From contig JBIISW010000044.1 of NCBI GenBank assembly GCA_044340865.1, forward strand, positions 1-16,642: a stretch of 16,642 nt of DNA, written 5' to 3'. A program made the position numbers and the translations under genes. The notes under the pieces were generated by a model, which made no database searches, was not told the DNA's origin, and worked only from the letters and a program-made list of their open reading frames with translations. Of the stretch, positions 1 to 9,694 are shown piece by piece (the stretch's first letter is position 1; each line of letters begins with the position of its first letter). Source of the DNA: UBA4416 sp044340865 (GTDB lineage Bacteria; Bacteroidota; Bacteroidia; B-17B0; Aurantibacillaceae).

Positions 1-1
1 A

Positions 2-1030
2 GGGATTGGTATCGCTTTTTATTTTTTGCCAGGAAATGTTGGTGGAAGTGCTGTAAACTGGGATAAAGCAAAAGATACAGGTTGGGCTTTATTAGTTTCT
101 CCTTTTGCAGGATTTGCGGCTGCAATTGTAATCATGTTTATTTTTAAACGATTTGTAAAAAACGATTTATTTTACAAGGAACCAATTCCTGGAAAAAAAC
201 CACCTATTTGGATTAGAATGTTACTTTGGGCAACGTGTGGATTAGTTAGTTTTTTTCATGGACAAAATGATGGGCAAAAAGGAGTTGGTTTAGTTATGAT
301 GATTTTAATTGCGATTATGCCAGCCTACTTTTCTTTAGATCAAAGTATTAACTTACAAAGTATTAATGCCAATGTTTCAGTCATCGAAAAAATAATTTCA
401 ACTACTGATACTACTCAATTTGGGAAAGATGAATTTAAAAATTTCTACAGCATTAAAAAGCATTCTGAGCATTTTGCTCAAGCAACTAATGGGAAAGCCT
501 TTGTGGATGGCATCGGTGCGACAGAAAGATTTGAATTAAGAAAAGACATTGTAAAAATTACAAAAGGTGCTGAAAAACTTTTAAAAAGCGAAAATGTAGC
601 TATTTCTAAAGCTGATGCAGTTTCAATAAAAAAAGAAATTTCTAGCGCAAAAAAACTAGTTGAGTTTGCACCTTCTTGGGTAATTATTATGATTTCAATT
701 TCCTTAGGCTTAGGAACAATGATTGGCTGGAAACGCATTGTGAAAACTATTGGAGAAAAAATAGGAAAACAACATATGAGTTATGCACAAGGCGCATCTG
801 CTGAAATAGTTGCAGCAATAGGCATTGGCGTTGCAACAGCATATAAAGCGCCAGTAAGTACTACACACATGTTAAGTTCAGGTATAATGGGAAGCATGGT
901 TGCGAAAAAAGGATTAAAGAATTTACAACGCAGCACCATCACCAATATTTTATTAGCTTGGGTTCTGACATTACCTGTAACTATTATACTTTCAGGGGGA
1001 TTGTTTTTATTGTTTAGAGCTATTTTGTAA
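2..1030 (+). CDS. Inorganic phosphate transporter, PiT family (5' end outside window)
   Basis: This is the C-terminal part (about 342 residues) of a PiT-type inner-membrane phosphate permease, which imports inorganic phosphate by ion symport. The frame is open to the left edge, so the true start lies outside the window; the TTG at 26 is only an internal Leu codon. The family's second signature is visible as HGQNDGQKGVG (coded near 257-290), and the C-terminal repeat AYKAPVSTTHMLSSGIMGS is coded near 840-897. About five hydrophobic segments are present. A hydrophilic stretch of roughly 100 residues (coded about 350-665) splits the membrane part, as in the long PiT proteins I know from Bacteroidota. 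The gene is convergent with rpoC and is followed by its own terminator. The PiT assignment is firm; cation specificity (Na+ or H+) cannot be read. Confidence 0.9.
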   Translation, partial: GIGIAFYFLPGNVGGSAVNWDKAKDTGWALLVSPFAGFAAAIVIMFIFKRFVKNDLFYKEPIPGKKPPIWIRMLLWATCGLVSFFHGQNDGQKGVGLVMMILIAIMPAYFSLDQSINLQSINANVSVIEKIISTTDTTQFGKDEFKNFYSIKKHSEHFAQATNGKAFVDGIGATERFELRKDIVKITKGAEKLLKSENVAISKADAVSIKKEISSAKKLVEFAPSWVIIMISISLGLGTMIGWKRIVKTIGEKIGKQHMSYAQGASAEIVAAIGIGVATAYKAPVSTTHMLSSGIMGSMVAKKGLKNLQRSTITNILLAWVLTLPVTIILSGGLFLLFRAIL

Positions 1031-1056
1031 TTTAAACCCTAATCTAGCATCGTATT

Positions 1057-1082
1057 AAAAGGTAGCAAATGCTACCTTTTTT
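1057..1082 (+). terminator. Intrinsic terminator of the phosphate transporter gene
   Basis: A perfect 10-bp stem (AAAAGGTAGC at 1057-1066, GCTACCTTTT at 1071-1080) closes a four-base AAAT loop and runs into a T-tract. It starts 26 bases after the stop codon. The A-run on the 5' side would also allow some termination from the opposite strand. Confidence 0.9.
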
Positions 1083-1272
1083 GTTTGGCTAACCTTCTAC
1101 TACACTTACGATTCTAAACTAAGATATAGTAATACAGTCCAATTCTATTGTACCTGTGCATGCTTAAATTAATTTTTCTTAATGACATCTGAAATATTTT
1201 ATAGTATTTATTGATCGCTTAGACTACACATGCATCTGGTTTAATCTCATGCACAAAATTTCGTTTTCTCCA

Positions 1273-1317
1273 TAAAACAAAAAACCCTCAACATGCTTAT
1301 GCCTGCTGAGGGTTTTT
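1273..1317 (-). terminator. Intrinsic terminator of rpoC / end of the rpoBC transcript
   Basis: Read on the minus strand, an 11-bp stem (AAAAACCCTCA and TGAGGGTTTTT, at 1307-1317 and 1280-1290 on the plus strand) is followed by further T residues (TTGTTTTA). It begins about 50 bases after the rpoC stop and is the strongest terminator on that side, so it probably ends the whole cluster. The arms are A/T symmetric, so it could also act on the other strand. Confidence 0.9.
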
Positions 1318-1367
1318 ATTATTTATTTTGAAGAGATGCTGAATCAAGTTCAGCAAAACTAAAACTA

Positions 1368-4300
1368 TTAAGCTTCGTCTTCTACCTCTTCTTTACTTGC
1401 CATTAATCGCTCGTACTCTTCTTTGCTTCCTACTACAATTTTCTCGTACTGGCGTAAACCTGTACCAGCAGGAATTAAATGTCCAACAATAACGTTTTCT
1501 TTTAATCCTTGTAATGTATCCACTTTTCCGTGCACTGCTGCCTCGTTTAAAACTTTTGTTGTTTCCTGGAACGATGCCGCAGAAATCCAACTATTTGTTT
1601 GTAACGATGCTCTTGTAATACCTTGTAAAATTGGTGTTGCTGTTGCAGGAACGGCATCACGCGCTTCAACTAGTTTTAAATCTTTACGACGTAAAACTGA
1701 ATTCTCATCACGTAATTTACGAGCTGTAACAATTTGTCCACGTTTTAAGTTTTCAGAATCACCAACTTCAACAACCACTTTTTTACCGTACAATTCATCA
1801 TTCTCAGCCATAAACTGAATTTTGTTAATCAATTGTGCTTCTAAGAATGTTGTATCTCCTGGATCTTCAATTTGAACTTTACGCATCATTTGACGAACAA
1901 TCGTTTCGAAATGCTTATCATTTAATTTTTGACCTTGCAAACGATACACCTCTTGGATTTCATTCACTAAGTATTCTTGAACAGCAGTTGGCCCTTTGAT
2001 TGATAAAATATCACCAGGAGAAGTTGCTCCATCTGATAATTGTTCACCAGCCTTCACAAAATCATTTTCTTGAACCAAGATATGCTTAGATAAAGAAACT
2101 AAATAACGGTGTTGCTCACCAGTTTTAGCTTCCACTACTACTTCACGATTACCACGTTTAATTTTTCCAAAAGAAACAATACCATCAATTTCAGAAACTA
2201 CAGAAGGATTACTTGGGTTACGCGCTTCGAATAACTCTGTTACACGAGGTAAACCACCGGTAATATCTCCTGTTTTTCCAGTGATACGAGGGATTTTAAC
2301 TAAAATCTGTCCTAACTCAACCTTTGCTCCTTCATTAATCACAATATGTGCAGCAATAGGTAAATTGTATGTTTTTAAAGCTTCGCCTTTTTTATCAACG
2401 ATTCTTAATAACGGACTTAACGTTTTATCTCTACTTTCAATAATTACTTTTTCGCGGAATCCTGTTTGTTCATCGGATTCTTCACGGTAAGTAATGTTTT
2501 CTTTAATGCCTTCAAAATCAACTGTACCAGCAAATTCTGAAACGATAACTGCATTATATGGATCCCAATCACAAATCACGGTTCCTTTTTTCACTTTAAC
2601 ACCTGGCTTAATGTATAATTGAGAACCGTAAGGAATGTTTCCTGTTGTTAATGTAATTCCTGTGTTTGCATCAACGATTCTTACTTCCGTAGAACGGCCA
2701 ATAACAACATTTGCTTTTGTTCCATCTGCATTTACACGCTCAACGGTGCGTAATTCATCAATCTCAGCAAGACCATCGTATTTAGCAACATAACTAGAAG
2801 ATGCTGCTGTATTTGATGCAGTACCACCAACGTGGAATGTACGTAATGTTAACTGTGTCCCTGGTTCTCCAATTGATTGTGCTGCAATAACACCAACCGC
2901 TTCACCTAATTGAACTTGACGTCCGTTAGATAAATTACGTCCGTAACATTTTGCACAAACACCTAATTTACTTTCACAAGTTAACACAGAGCGAATTTCA
3001 ACTGATTCAATTGGTGATGCTTCAATTAGATCACAAACATCTTCAGTAATCATTTCGCCACCAGTTACGATTAATTCGCCAGTAGTTGGATGATACACGT
3101 CGTTTAAAGCAATACGCCCTAATACTCTTTCGCCTAATGATTCAACGATATCGTCATTGTTTTTCAATGGAACCGCTGTTAATCCGCGTAAAGTACCGCA
3201 ATCTTCTTCGTTAATAATAACATCTTGCGCAACGTCAACTAAACGACGAGTTAAGTAACCAGCATCAGCTGTTTTTAACGCCGTATCCGCTAAACCTTTA
3301 CGAGCACCATGCGTAGAAATAAAGTATTCTAAGATAGATAAGCCCTCACGGAAGTTAGATAATACAGGGTTTTCAATAATTGATGCAGTAGTATCACCCG
3401 CTTTTTGAGGCTTAGCCATCAAACCACGCATTCCACTTAACTGTTTAATTTGTTCTTTAGATCCACGTGCCCCAGAGTCAAGCATCATATAAACAGAGTT
3501 GAATCCTTGTTTATCAGTGCTTAACACATCCATTACTTTTTTGGTAACTTTAGAGTTAGCATGTGTCCAAATATCAATTACTTGGTTATAACGCTCGTTG
3601 TTAGTAATAAAGCCCATTGAGTAGTTACTCATGACTTCATCCACTTGAACACGCGCATCTTTAATAATTTTGAATTTCTCAGCTGGTGTTTCGATATCAC
3701 CTAAGTTAAATGATAATCCACCTTTGAAGGCTGTTTTAAATCCTAAGTCTTTAATATCATCAAGGAACTTAGCTGTTTTAGCCATACCAGTTTTCTTAAC
3801 TACCATTCCGATGATATCACGTAATGATTTCTTAGTTAACAATTCGTTGATATAACCAACCTCATGAGGAACAACTAAGTTGAACATCACACGACCAACT
3901 GTAGTTTCAATTAATTTAGAAACTAATTCTTTTCCCTCTACAGCGTTTGTAACTCTAACTTTTATTTGCGCATGAACATCAACTTGTTTTTCGTTGAAGG
4001 CAATAATAACTTCCTCTGCACTGTAAAATATTTTTCCTTCGCCTTTAACAGCATCATTAGGCAAATTCTTTTTAGATTTAGTTAAGTAATATAAACCTAA
4101 AACCATATCCTGAGAAGGAACCGCTACTGGTGCACCATTTGATGGATTTAAAATGTTATGAGAAGCTAACATTAAAATTTGAGCTTCTAATACTGCGGCA
4201 TGTCCCAATGGAACGTGTACCGCCATTTGATCCCCGTCAAAATCGGCGTTGAATGCAGAACACACTAATGGATGTAACTGGATTGCTTTTCCTTCAATTA

Positions 4301-5663
4301 ATTTTGGTTGGAATGCTTGAATACCTAATCTATGTAAAGTTGGTGCACGGTTTAACATAACCGGGTGACCTCTTAATACGTTTTCTAAAATATCCCAAAC
4401 AATTGGCTCTTTTTTGTCTACAATTTTCTTTGCAGATTTTACCGTTTTCACGATACCACGCTCAATCATTTTACGAATAATAAATGGCTTGAATAATTCC
4501 GCTGCCATATCCTTAGGTAAACCACACTCATGTAATTTCATTTCAGGCCCTACAACAATTACCGAACGAGCTGAATAATCTACACGTTTTCCTAATAAGT
4601 TTTGACGGAAACGTCCTTGTTTCCCCTTTAATGAATCAGATAATGATTTTAATGGACGATTTGATTCTGTTTTAACAGCATTGGATTTACGAGAGTTGTC
4701 GAATAAAGAATCAACTGACTCTTGCAACATACGTTTTTCGTTACGTAAAATTACATCTGGAGCTTTAATTTCAATTAAACGCTTTAAACGGTTGTTACGA
4801 ATGATAACACGACGATATAAATCATTTAAATCAGAAGTAGCAAAACGACCTCCATCCAATGGAACTAAAGGACGCAATTCTGGTGGAATAACAGGAACTG
4901 TTTTAATAATCATCCACTCCGGACGATTTTCAATATGATTATTAGCATTACGAAATGCTTCAATAACTTGTAAACGCTTTAATGCTTCGTTTTTACGCTG
5001 TTGAGATGTTTCTGTATTTGCTTTGTGACGTAAATCATAAGATAATTCATCTAATTCTAAACGTGCTAATAAATCCTGCAACGCTTCAGCTCCCATTTTT
5101 GCAATAAATTTATTAGGATCTGTGTCCTCTAATAAAGCATTTTCTTTTGGAAGTGTGTCTAATAAATTTAAGTATTCTTCTTCAGATAAAAAATCTAAAT
5201 ACTGTGTACCGCCTTGTGCAGCAACACCTGCATTAATTACTACATAACGCTCGTAGTAAATAATCATATCTAATTTTTTAGTTGGTAATCCTAATAAATA
5301 ACCAATTTTATTTGGCAATGAACGGAAATACCAGATATGTGCAACAGGAACAACTAAGTTAATGTGACCCATACGTTCTCTACGAACTTTTTTCTCTGTA
5401 ACCTCAACACCGCAACGATCACAAATGATACCTTTGTAACGAATACGTTTGTATTTACCACAATGACATTCATAATCCTTTACAGGTCCAAAAATACGCT
5501 CACAAAACAAACCATCTCTTTCTGGTTTATATGTACGGTAATTGATGGTTTCTGGTTTCAATACTTCTCCTGCACTACGCTGTAAAATAGTTTCTGGCGA
5601 AGCTAAACTAATAGTGATTTTTGAGAAGTTTGATTTTACTTTGTTATCTTTTCTTAAAGCCAT
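1368..5663 (-). CDS. rpoC: DNA-directed RNA polymerase subunit beta'
   Basis: The largest RNA polymerase subunit, 1431 residues; it carries the catalytic Mg2+ site and the DNA clamp. The first zinc-binding site has Cys66, Cys68, Cys81 and Cys84. The catalytic NADFDGD motif is at 472-478 with Asp474, Asp476 and Asp478. The second zinc site is Cys822, Cys896, Cys903 and Cys906. The trigger loop LTLRTFH ends at His944. From the catalytic motif on, these positions run 8 to 14 residues ahead of the E. coli numbering, and all ligands are present. The N-terminus (MALRKDNKVKSNFSKITISL) is of the Bacteroidota type, and the ATG at 5663 is the natural start. The gene lies 97 bases downstream of rpoB and is followed by a terminator. 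Confidence 0.99.
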   Translation of the reverse strand: MALRKDNKVKSNFSKITISLASPETILQRSAGEVLKPETINYRTYKPERDGLFCERIFGPVKDYECHCGKYKRIRYKGIICDRCGVEVTEKKVRRERMGHINLVVPVAHIWYFRSLPNKIGYLLGLPTKKLDMIIYYERYVVINAGVAAQGGTQYLDFLSEEEYLNLLDTLPKENALLEDTDPNKFIAKMGAEALQDLLARLELDELSYDLRHKANTETSQQRKNEALKRLQVIEAFRNANNHIENRPEWMIIKTVPVIPPELRPLVPLDGGRFATSDLNDLYRRVIIRNNRLKRLIEIKAPDVILRNEKRMLQESVDSLFDNSRKSNAVKTESNRPLKSLSDSLKGKQGRFRQNLLGKRVDYSARSVIVVGPEMKLHECGLPKDMAAELFKPFIIRKMIERGIVKTVKSAKKIVDKKEPIVWDILENVLRGHPVMLNRAPTLHRLGIQAFQPKLIEGKAIQLHPLVCSAFNADFDGDQMAVHVPLGHAAVLEAQILMLASHNILNPSNGAPVAVPSQDMVLGLYYLTKSKKNLPNDAVKGEGKIFYSAEEVIIAFNEKQVDVHAQIKVRVTNAVEGKELVSKLIETTVGRVMFNLVVPHEVGYINELLTKKSLRDIIGMVVKKTGMAKTAKFLDDIKDLGFKTAFKGGLSFNLGDIETPAEKFKIIKDARVQVDEVMSNYSMGFITNNERYNQVIDIWTHANSKVTKKVMDVLSTDKQGFNSVYMMLDSGARGSKEQIKQLSGMRGLMAKPQKAGDTTASIIENPVLSNFREGLSILEYFISTHGARKGLADTALKTADAGYLTRRLVDVAQDVIINEEDCGTLRGLTAVPLKNNDDIVESLGERVLGRIALNDVYHPTTGELIVTGGEMITEDVCDLIEASPIESVEIRSVLTCESKLGVCAKCYGRNLSNGRQVQLGEAVGVIAAQSIGEPGTQLTLRTFHVGGTASNTAASSSYVAKYDGLAEIDELRTVERVNADGTKANVVIGRSTEVRIVDANTGITLTTGNIPYGSQLYIKPGVKVKKGTVICDWDPYNAVIVSEFAGTVDFEGIKENITYREESDEQTGFREKVIIESRDKTLSPLLRIVDKKGEALKTYNLPIAAHIVINEGAKVELGQILVKIPRITGKTGDITGGLPRVTELFEARNPSNPSVVSEIDGIVSFGKIKRGNREVVVEAKTGEQHRYLVSLSKHILVQENDFVKAGEQLSDGATSPGDILSIKGPTAVQEYLVNEIQEVYRLQGQKLNDKHFETIVRQMMRKVQIEDPGDTTFLEAQLINKIQFMAENDELYGKKVVVEVGDSENLKRGQIVTARKLRDENSVLRRKDLKLVEARDAVPATATPILQGITRASLQTNSWISAASFQETTKVLNEAAVHGKVDTLQGLKENVIVGHLIPAGTGLRQYEKIVVGSKEEYERLMASKEEVEDEA

Positions 5664-5710
5664 TTTTTTGCTTTTTGGGTTTAGTGATAATAAAAATTTA
5701 TTTACTTTTT

Positions 5711-5747
5711 TCCTTTGTTGACTTCGAGTGCCTCAGCCAACAAAGGA
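5711..5747 (-). other. Hairpin in the rpoB-rpoC intergenic region
   Basis: TCCTTTGTTG (5711-5720) and CAACAAAGGA (5738-5747) form a perfect 10-bp stem around a 17-base loop. In the minus-strand transcript it starts 13 bases after the rpoB stop. It is followed by an A-rich stretch rather than a U-run, so it does not look like an intrinsic terminator. It may be an RNA-processing or stability element, or may keep the rpoC start region unpaired. The function is inferred only. Confidence 0.5.
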
Positions 5748-5760
5748 GTTAAAGTGTATC

Positions 5761-8700
5761 TTAATCAAGTGTTACATCTAATGCTAATCCACGTAATTCG
5801 TGCATTAATACATTAAACGATTCTGGTATACCCGGAGTAGGAATGTTTTCGCCTTTTACAATAGCTTCATAAGCTTTTGCACGACCCATGACATCATCCG
5901 ACTTAATAGTTAACAATTCTTGTAACACATTGGCTGCGCCGTATGCCTCAAGAGCCCAAACCTCCATCTCACCAAAACGCTGACCACCAAATTGTGCTTT
6001 ACCACCAAGAGGTTGTTGTGTAATTAATGAATATGGCCCTATTGAACGAGCATGCATTTTATCATCAACCATATGTCCTAATTTCAACATATAGATAATA
6101 CCTACAGTAGCTGGTTGATCAAATTTCTCACCTGTTCCACCATCAATTAAATAAGTACGGCCGTATTGAGGAATTCCTGCTTTGGTTGTATAACTATCAA
6201 TTTGTTCCATTGTAGCACCATCAAAAATTGGCGTAGAGAATTTCAATCCTAATTCTTTCCCGGCCCAAGCTAATACTGTTTCATAAATCTGACCGATGTT
6301 CATACGAGATGGTACACCTAACGGATTTAATACAATGTCAACTGGAGTACCATCATCTAAATAAGGCATGTCTTCATCACGAACAATACGTGCAACAATA
6401 CCTTTATTTCCATGACGACCAGCCATCTTATCACCTACTTTTAACTTACGTTTTTGAGCGATGTAAATTTTAGCTAATTGTACGATACCATTTGGTAATT
6501 CGTCACCAATTGTAATTTGGAATTTAGCACGCTTGTATTGACCTAAATAATCATTGAACTTAATCATGAAATTGTGCATCAATCGCTCAATTTGCTCATT
6601 TTTATCTTTATCAGTTGTCCAATTACCTGGATTTACTTCAGAATAATCGATTTTTTCTAATAATTTTTGAGTAAACTTAGTTCCTTTTGCAATAATTTCT
6701 TCTCCTAAGATATTAGAAACACCTTGAGACGTACGCCCATTAACTAATTCAAATAATTTTTCAATTAATTGATATTTAATGTTTGCCACATTCTTATGGT
6801 GATCTGCATCCAATTTATCAATTAAAGGTTTTTCATCAGCTTTTTGCTTTTTGTCTTTAATTGCTCTAGAGAATAATTTTTTATCCACGATAACACCTTT
6901 TACAGAAGGAGAAACACGCAATGAAGCATCTTTCACATCACCAGCTTTATCTCCAAAAATAGCACGTAATAATTTTTCTTCTGGAGATGGATCCGTTTCA
7001 CCTTTAGGAGTAATTTTTCCAATTAAAATGTCACCTTCTTTAACCTCAGCACCAACACGAATAACACCTTTTTCATCTAAATCTTTCGTTGCTTCTTCAC
7101 TTACGTTAGGAATATCTGGAGTTAACTCTTCCATTCCACGCTTTGTATCACGAACTTCTAATGAATATTCATCAATATGAATAGATGTAAAAATATCATC
7201 ACGAATGATACGTTCCGAAATAACGATGGCATCCTCAAAGTTATAACCTTTCCATGGCATGAATGCTACTTTTAAGTTACGACCTAAAGCTAATTCACCT
7301 TTATCAGTTGCATAGCCATCACATAATACTTGTCCTTTAGTTACTTTATCACCTTTCTTAACGATAGGTTTTAAGTTCATACAAGTACTTTGATTTGTTT
7401 TTTGGAATTTAGTTAATTTATATGTTTTAACGTCTCCTTCAAAACTTACTAATTGTTCGTCTTTAGTTCTGTTATAACGTATTACTATTTCACGAGCATC
7501 CACATATTCAACAATTCCTTCTCCTTCAGCATTTATTAATACACGGCTATCTTCCGCTACACGAGCTTCGATGCCAGTACCAACAATTGGTGCTTCTGGA
7601 CGTAATAAAGGAACAGCTTGACGTTGCATATTCGAACCCATTAAGGCACGGTTAGCATCATCATGCTCCAAGAATGGAATTAAAGAAGCTGCAATAGAAG
7701 CAATTTGATTTGGAGCTACGTCCATTAAATTTACTTTTGCAGGCTCAATTACAGGAAAATCTCCTTCATAACGAGCAGTTACTTTGTCATTCACAAAGTT
7801 TCCTTTTTCATCTAATTCAGCACTTGTTTGTGCAATGTTTTGTTGATCTTCTTCTTCAGCTGTTAAATAAGTAATTGGCTTATTGACATCTACTTTACCG
7901 TTAGTTACAGAACGGAAAGGTGTTTCAATGAATCCTAATTTATTCACTTTTGCAAATACACACAATGAAGAAATTAATCCAATATTTGGTCCTTCTGGAG
8001 TTTCAATAGTACATAAACGACCATAATGAGTATAGTGAACGTCACGTACCTCAAATCCAGCACGCTCACGAGATAAACCTCCTGGCCCTAGTGCTGATAA
8101 ACGACGCTTGTGCGTAATTTCCGATAAAGGATTGGTTTGATCCATGAACTGAGATAATTGATTCGTTCCGAAGAATGAATTAATTACTGAAGATAATGTT
8201 TTTGCATTAATCAAATCGGTTGGAGTAAAGACTTCGTTATCACGAACGTTCATACGCTCACGGATTGTACGAGCCATACGAGCTAACCCAACACCAAATT
8301 GAGAAAATAATTGTTCACCTACGGTACGAACACGACGATTAGATAAGTGATCAATATCATCCACATCAGTTTTAGAATTAATTAACTCAATTAAATATTT
8401 CATAATTAAGATAATATCTTCTTTAGTCAATACACGAATATTCATAGGAATATCGATGTTCAACTTTTTATTGATACGGAAACGACCTACTTCTCCTAAA
8501 TCATAACGCTTGTCAGAGAAAAATAATTTATCAATTACACCACGAGCTGTTTCTTCATCAGGTGGTTCTGCATTACGAAGTAAACGATAGATATACTCGA
8601 TTGCTTCTTTTTCAGAATTTGTAGAATCTTTTTGTAACGTATTATAGATAATAGCAAAATCAGCCGTATTAACGTCTTCTTTATGTAAGATAATAGATTT

Positions 8701-9573
8701 AACACCTGCATCTGCAATTAAATCGATATGAATATCATCTAAAATTGTTTCACGATCTACGATAACTTCGTTACGTTCGATAGAAACAACTTCTCCAGTA
8801 TCCTCATCAACGAAATCTTCAATCCATGTTTTTAAAACACGGGCAGCTAATCTACGCCCTACTTCACGTTTTAATCCTGCTTTTGAAACTTTCACTTCGT
8901 CAGCAAGACCAAAAATTTCTAAAATTTGTTTATCACTTTCAAAGCCAATTGCACGTAGTAACGTGGTTACTGGTAATTTTTTCTTACGATCTATGTATGC
9001 ATACATGACATTGTTGATGTCTGTAGCAAATTCAATCCAAGAACCTTTAAAAGGGATAACACGAGCACTGTATAATTTAGTACCATTGGCGTGACGGCTT
9101 TGACCGAAAAACACACCTGGTGAACGATGCAATTGAGAAACAATAACGCGCTCAGCTCCGTTGATCACGAAAGAACCTTTCGGAGTCATGTAAGGTATTG
9201 TTCCTAAATAAACATCCTGCACAATGGTTTCAAAATCTTCATGTTCAGGATCAGTACAGTAAAGCTTTAATTTAGCTTTTAAAGGCACTGAATAGGTTAA
9301 ACCACGACTGATACACTCTTCAAGAGCATAACGAGGTGGATCTACGAAATAATCCAAAAATTCTAATACGAAATTATTTCTCGCATCAGAGATTGGAAAG
9401 TTTTCGGCAAACACTCGAAATAAACCTTCGTTTTTACGATTGTCTGGTGTTGTTTCTAATTGAAAGAAATCTTGAAAAGATTTAACTTGGATATCCAAAA
9501 AATCTGGATATTCAATTGGAAATTTGTTCGAAGAGAAATTTATTCTCTGTGATTTTTTTATTTGTGTAGCCAA
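5761..9573 (-). CDS. rpoB: DNA-directed RNA polymerase subunit beta
   Basis: The second-largest RNA polymerase subunit, 1270 residues, forming the other jaw of the active cleft and the rifampicin pocket. The rifampicin region is clear: QLSQFMDQTNPLSEITHKRR starts at Gln472, and the positions equivalent to E. coli Asp516, His526, Arg529 and Ser531 (here 478, 488, 491 and 493) all carry the susceptible residue. The motif GDKMAGRHGNKG and the C-terminal PLGGKAQFGGQRFGEMEVWA are present. The start is unusual. The codon at 9573-9571 is TTG, the frame is closed by TAA at 9594-9592, there is no ATG between them, and the first internal Met lies far inside the conserved N-terminal region. TTG giving MATQIKKSQRINFSS is therefore the best start. 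A hairpin with a T-tract precedes the gene and another hairpin follows it. Confidence 0.98.
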   Translation of the reverse strand: MATQIKKSQRINFSSNKFPIEYPDFLDIQVKSFQDFFQLETTPDNRKNEGLFRVFAENFPISDARNNFVLEFLDYFVDPPRYALEECISRGLTYSVPLKAKLKLYCTDPEHEDFETIVQDVYLGTIPYMTPKGSFVINGAERVIVSQLHRSPGVFFGQSRHANGTKLYSARVIPFKGSWIEFATDINNVMYAYIDRKKKLPVTTLLRAIGFESDKQILEIFGLADEVKVSKAGLKREVGRRLAARVLKTWIEDFVDEDTGEVVSIERNEVIVDRETILDDIHIDLIADAGVKSIILHKEDVNTADFAIIYNTLQKDSTNSEKEAIEYIYRLLRNAEPPDEETARGVIDKLFFSDKRYDLGEVGRFRINKKLNIDIPMNIRVLTKEDIILIMKYLIELINSKTDVDDIDHLSNRRVRTVGEQLFSQFGVGLARMARTIRERMNVRDNEVFTPTDLINAKTLSSVINSFFGTNQLSQFMDQTNPLSEITHKRRLSALGPGGLSRERAGFEVRDVHYTHYGRLCTIETPEGPNIGLISSLCVFAKVNKLGFIETPFRSVTNGKVDVNKPITYLTAEEEDQQNIAQTSAELDEKGNFVNDKVTARYEGDFPVIEPAKVNLMDVAPNQIASIAASLIPFLEHDDANRALMGSNMQRQAVPLLRPEAPIVGTGIEARVAEDSRVLINAEGEGIVEYVDAREIVIRYNRTKDEQLVSFEGDVKTYKLTKFQKTNQSTCMNLKPIVKKGDKVTKGQVLCDGYATDKGELALGRNLKVAFMPWKGYNFEDAIVISERIIRDDIFTSIHIDEYSLEVRDTKRGMEELTPDIPNVSEEATKDLDEKGVIRVGAEVKEGDILIGKITPKGETDPSPEEKLLRAIFGDKAGDVKDASLRVSPSVKGVIVDKKLFSRAIKDKKQKADEKPLIDKLDADHHKNVANIKYQLIEKLFELVNGRTSQGVSNILGEEIIAKGTKFTQKLLEKIDYSEVNPGNWTTDKDKNEQIERLMHNFMIKFNDYLGQYKRAKFQITIGDELPNGIVQLAKIYIAQKRKLKVGDKMAGRHGNKGIVARIVRDEDMPYLDDGTPVDIVLNPLGVPSRMNIGQIYETVLAWAGKELGLKFSTPIFDGATMEQIDSYTTKAGIPQYGRTYLIDGGTGEKFDQPATVGIIYMLKLGHMVDDKMHARSIGPYSLITQQPLGGKAQFGGQRFGEMEVWALEAYGAANVLQELLTIKSDDVMGRAKAYEAIVKGENIPTPGIPESFNVLMHELRGLALDVTLD

Positions 9574-9624
9574 TGTAATTAAGTTAATAAGTTAGTATTC
9601 TTAAAAGATTCACGACAAATTACT

Positions 9625-9680
9625 AAAAATAGAAAAAAGGGTTAAGGTGTTTTGCCTAGCAAATACACCTCAACGCCTTT
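9625..9680 (-). terminator. Attenuator-like terminator between rplL and rpoB
   Basis: On the minus strand a long hairpin starts 15 bases after the rplL stop. It pairs roughly AAAGGCGTTGAGGTGT-ATTTG with CAAAACACCTTAACCCTTT around a five-base loop, interrupted by a bulged G, one A·C mismatch and a bulged base. TTTTTT and, after two bases, ATTTTT follow directly. This is the shape of an intrinsic terminator. Because rpoB follows in the same direction without an obvious promoter, partial termination would lower rpoBC transcription relative to the ribosomal proteins, as known for the rplL-rpoB attenuator of E. coli. The structure is seen; partial read-through is inferred. Confidence 0.7.
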
Positions 9681-9694
9681 AATTTGTAAGTAAA

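Larger units (their letters stand above)
1031..1367. other. Gene-free convergent intergenic region
   Basis: This stretch of 337 bases lies between the convergent phosphate transporter gene and rpoC. It holds one intrinsic terminator for each gene, at 1057-1082 (+) and 1273-1317 (-). The roughly 190 bases between them show no credible reading frame, tRNA or promoter. The only pattern I see there is a widely spaced 8-bp inverted repeat, TGTGCATG at 1155-1162 and CATGCACA at 1248-1255, which is within chance expectation. Confidence 0.8.

Noticed and set aside
1155..1255. Inverted repeat TGTGCATG ... CATGCACA
   Set aside because: Eight bases separated by 85 in an AT-rich spacer is not distinctive, and no gene or mobile-element end is nearby.
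1423..9008. Other frames within rpoC and rpoB on both strands, for example 4681-4938 (+), 6851-7180 (+) and 8535-8717 (-)
   Set aside because: They overlap fully conserved coding sequence in other frames and their peptides have no recognizable domain.
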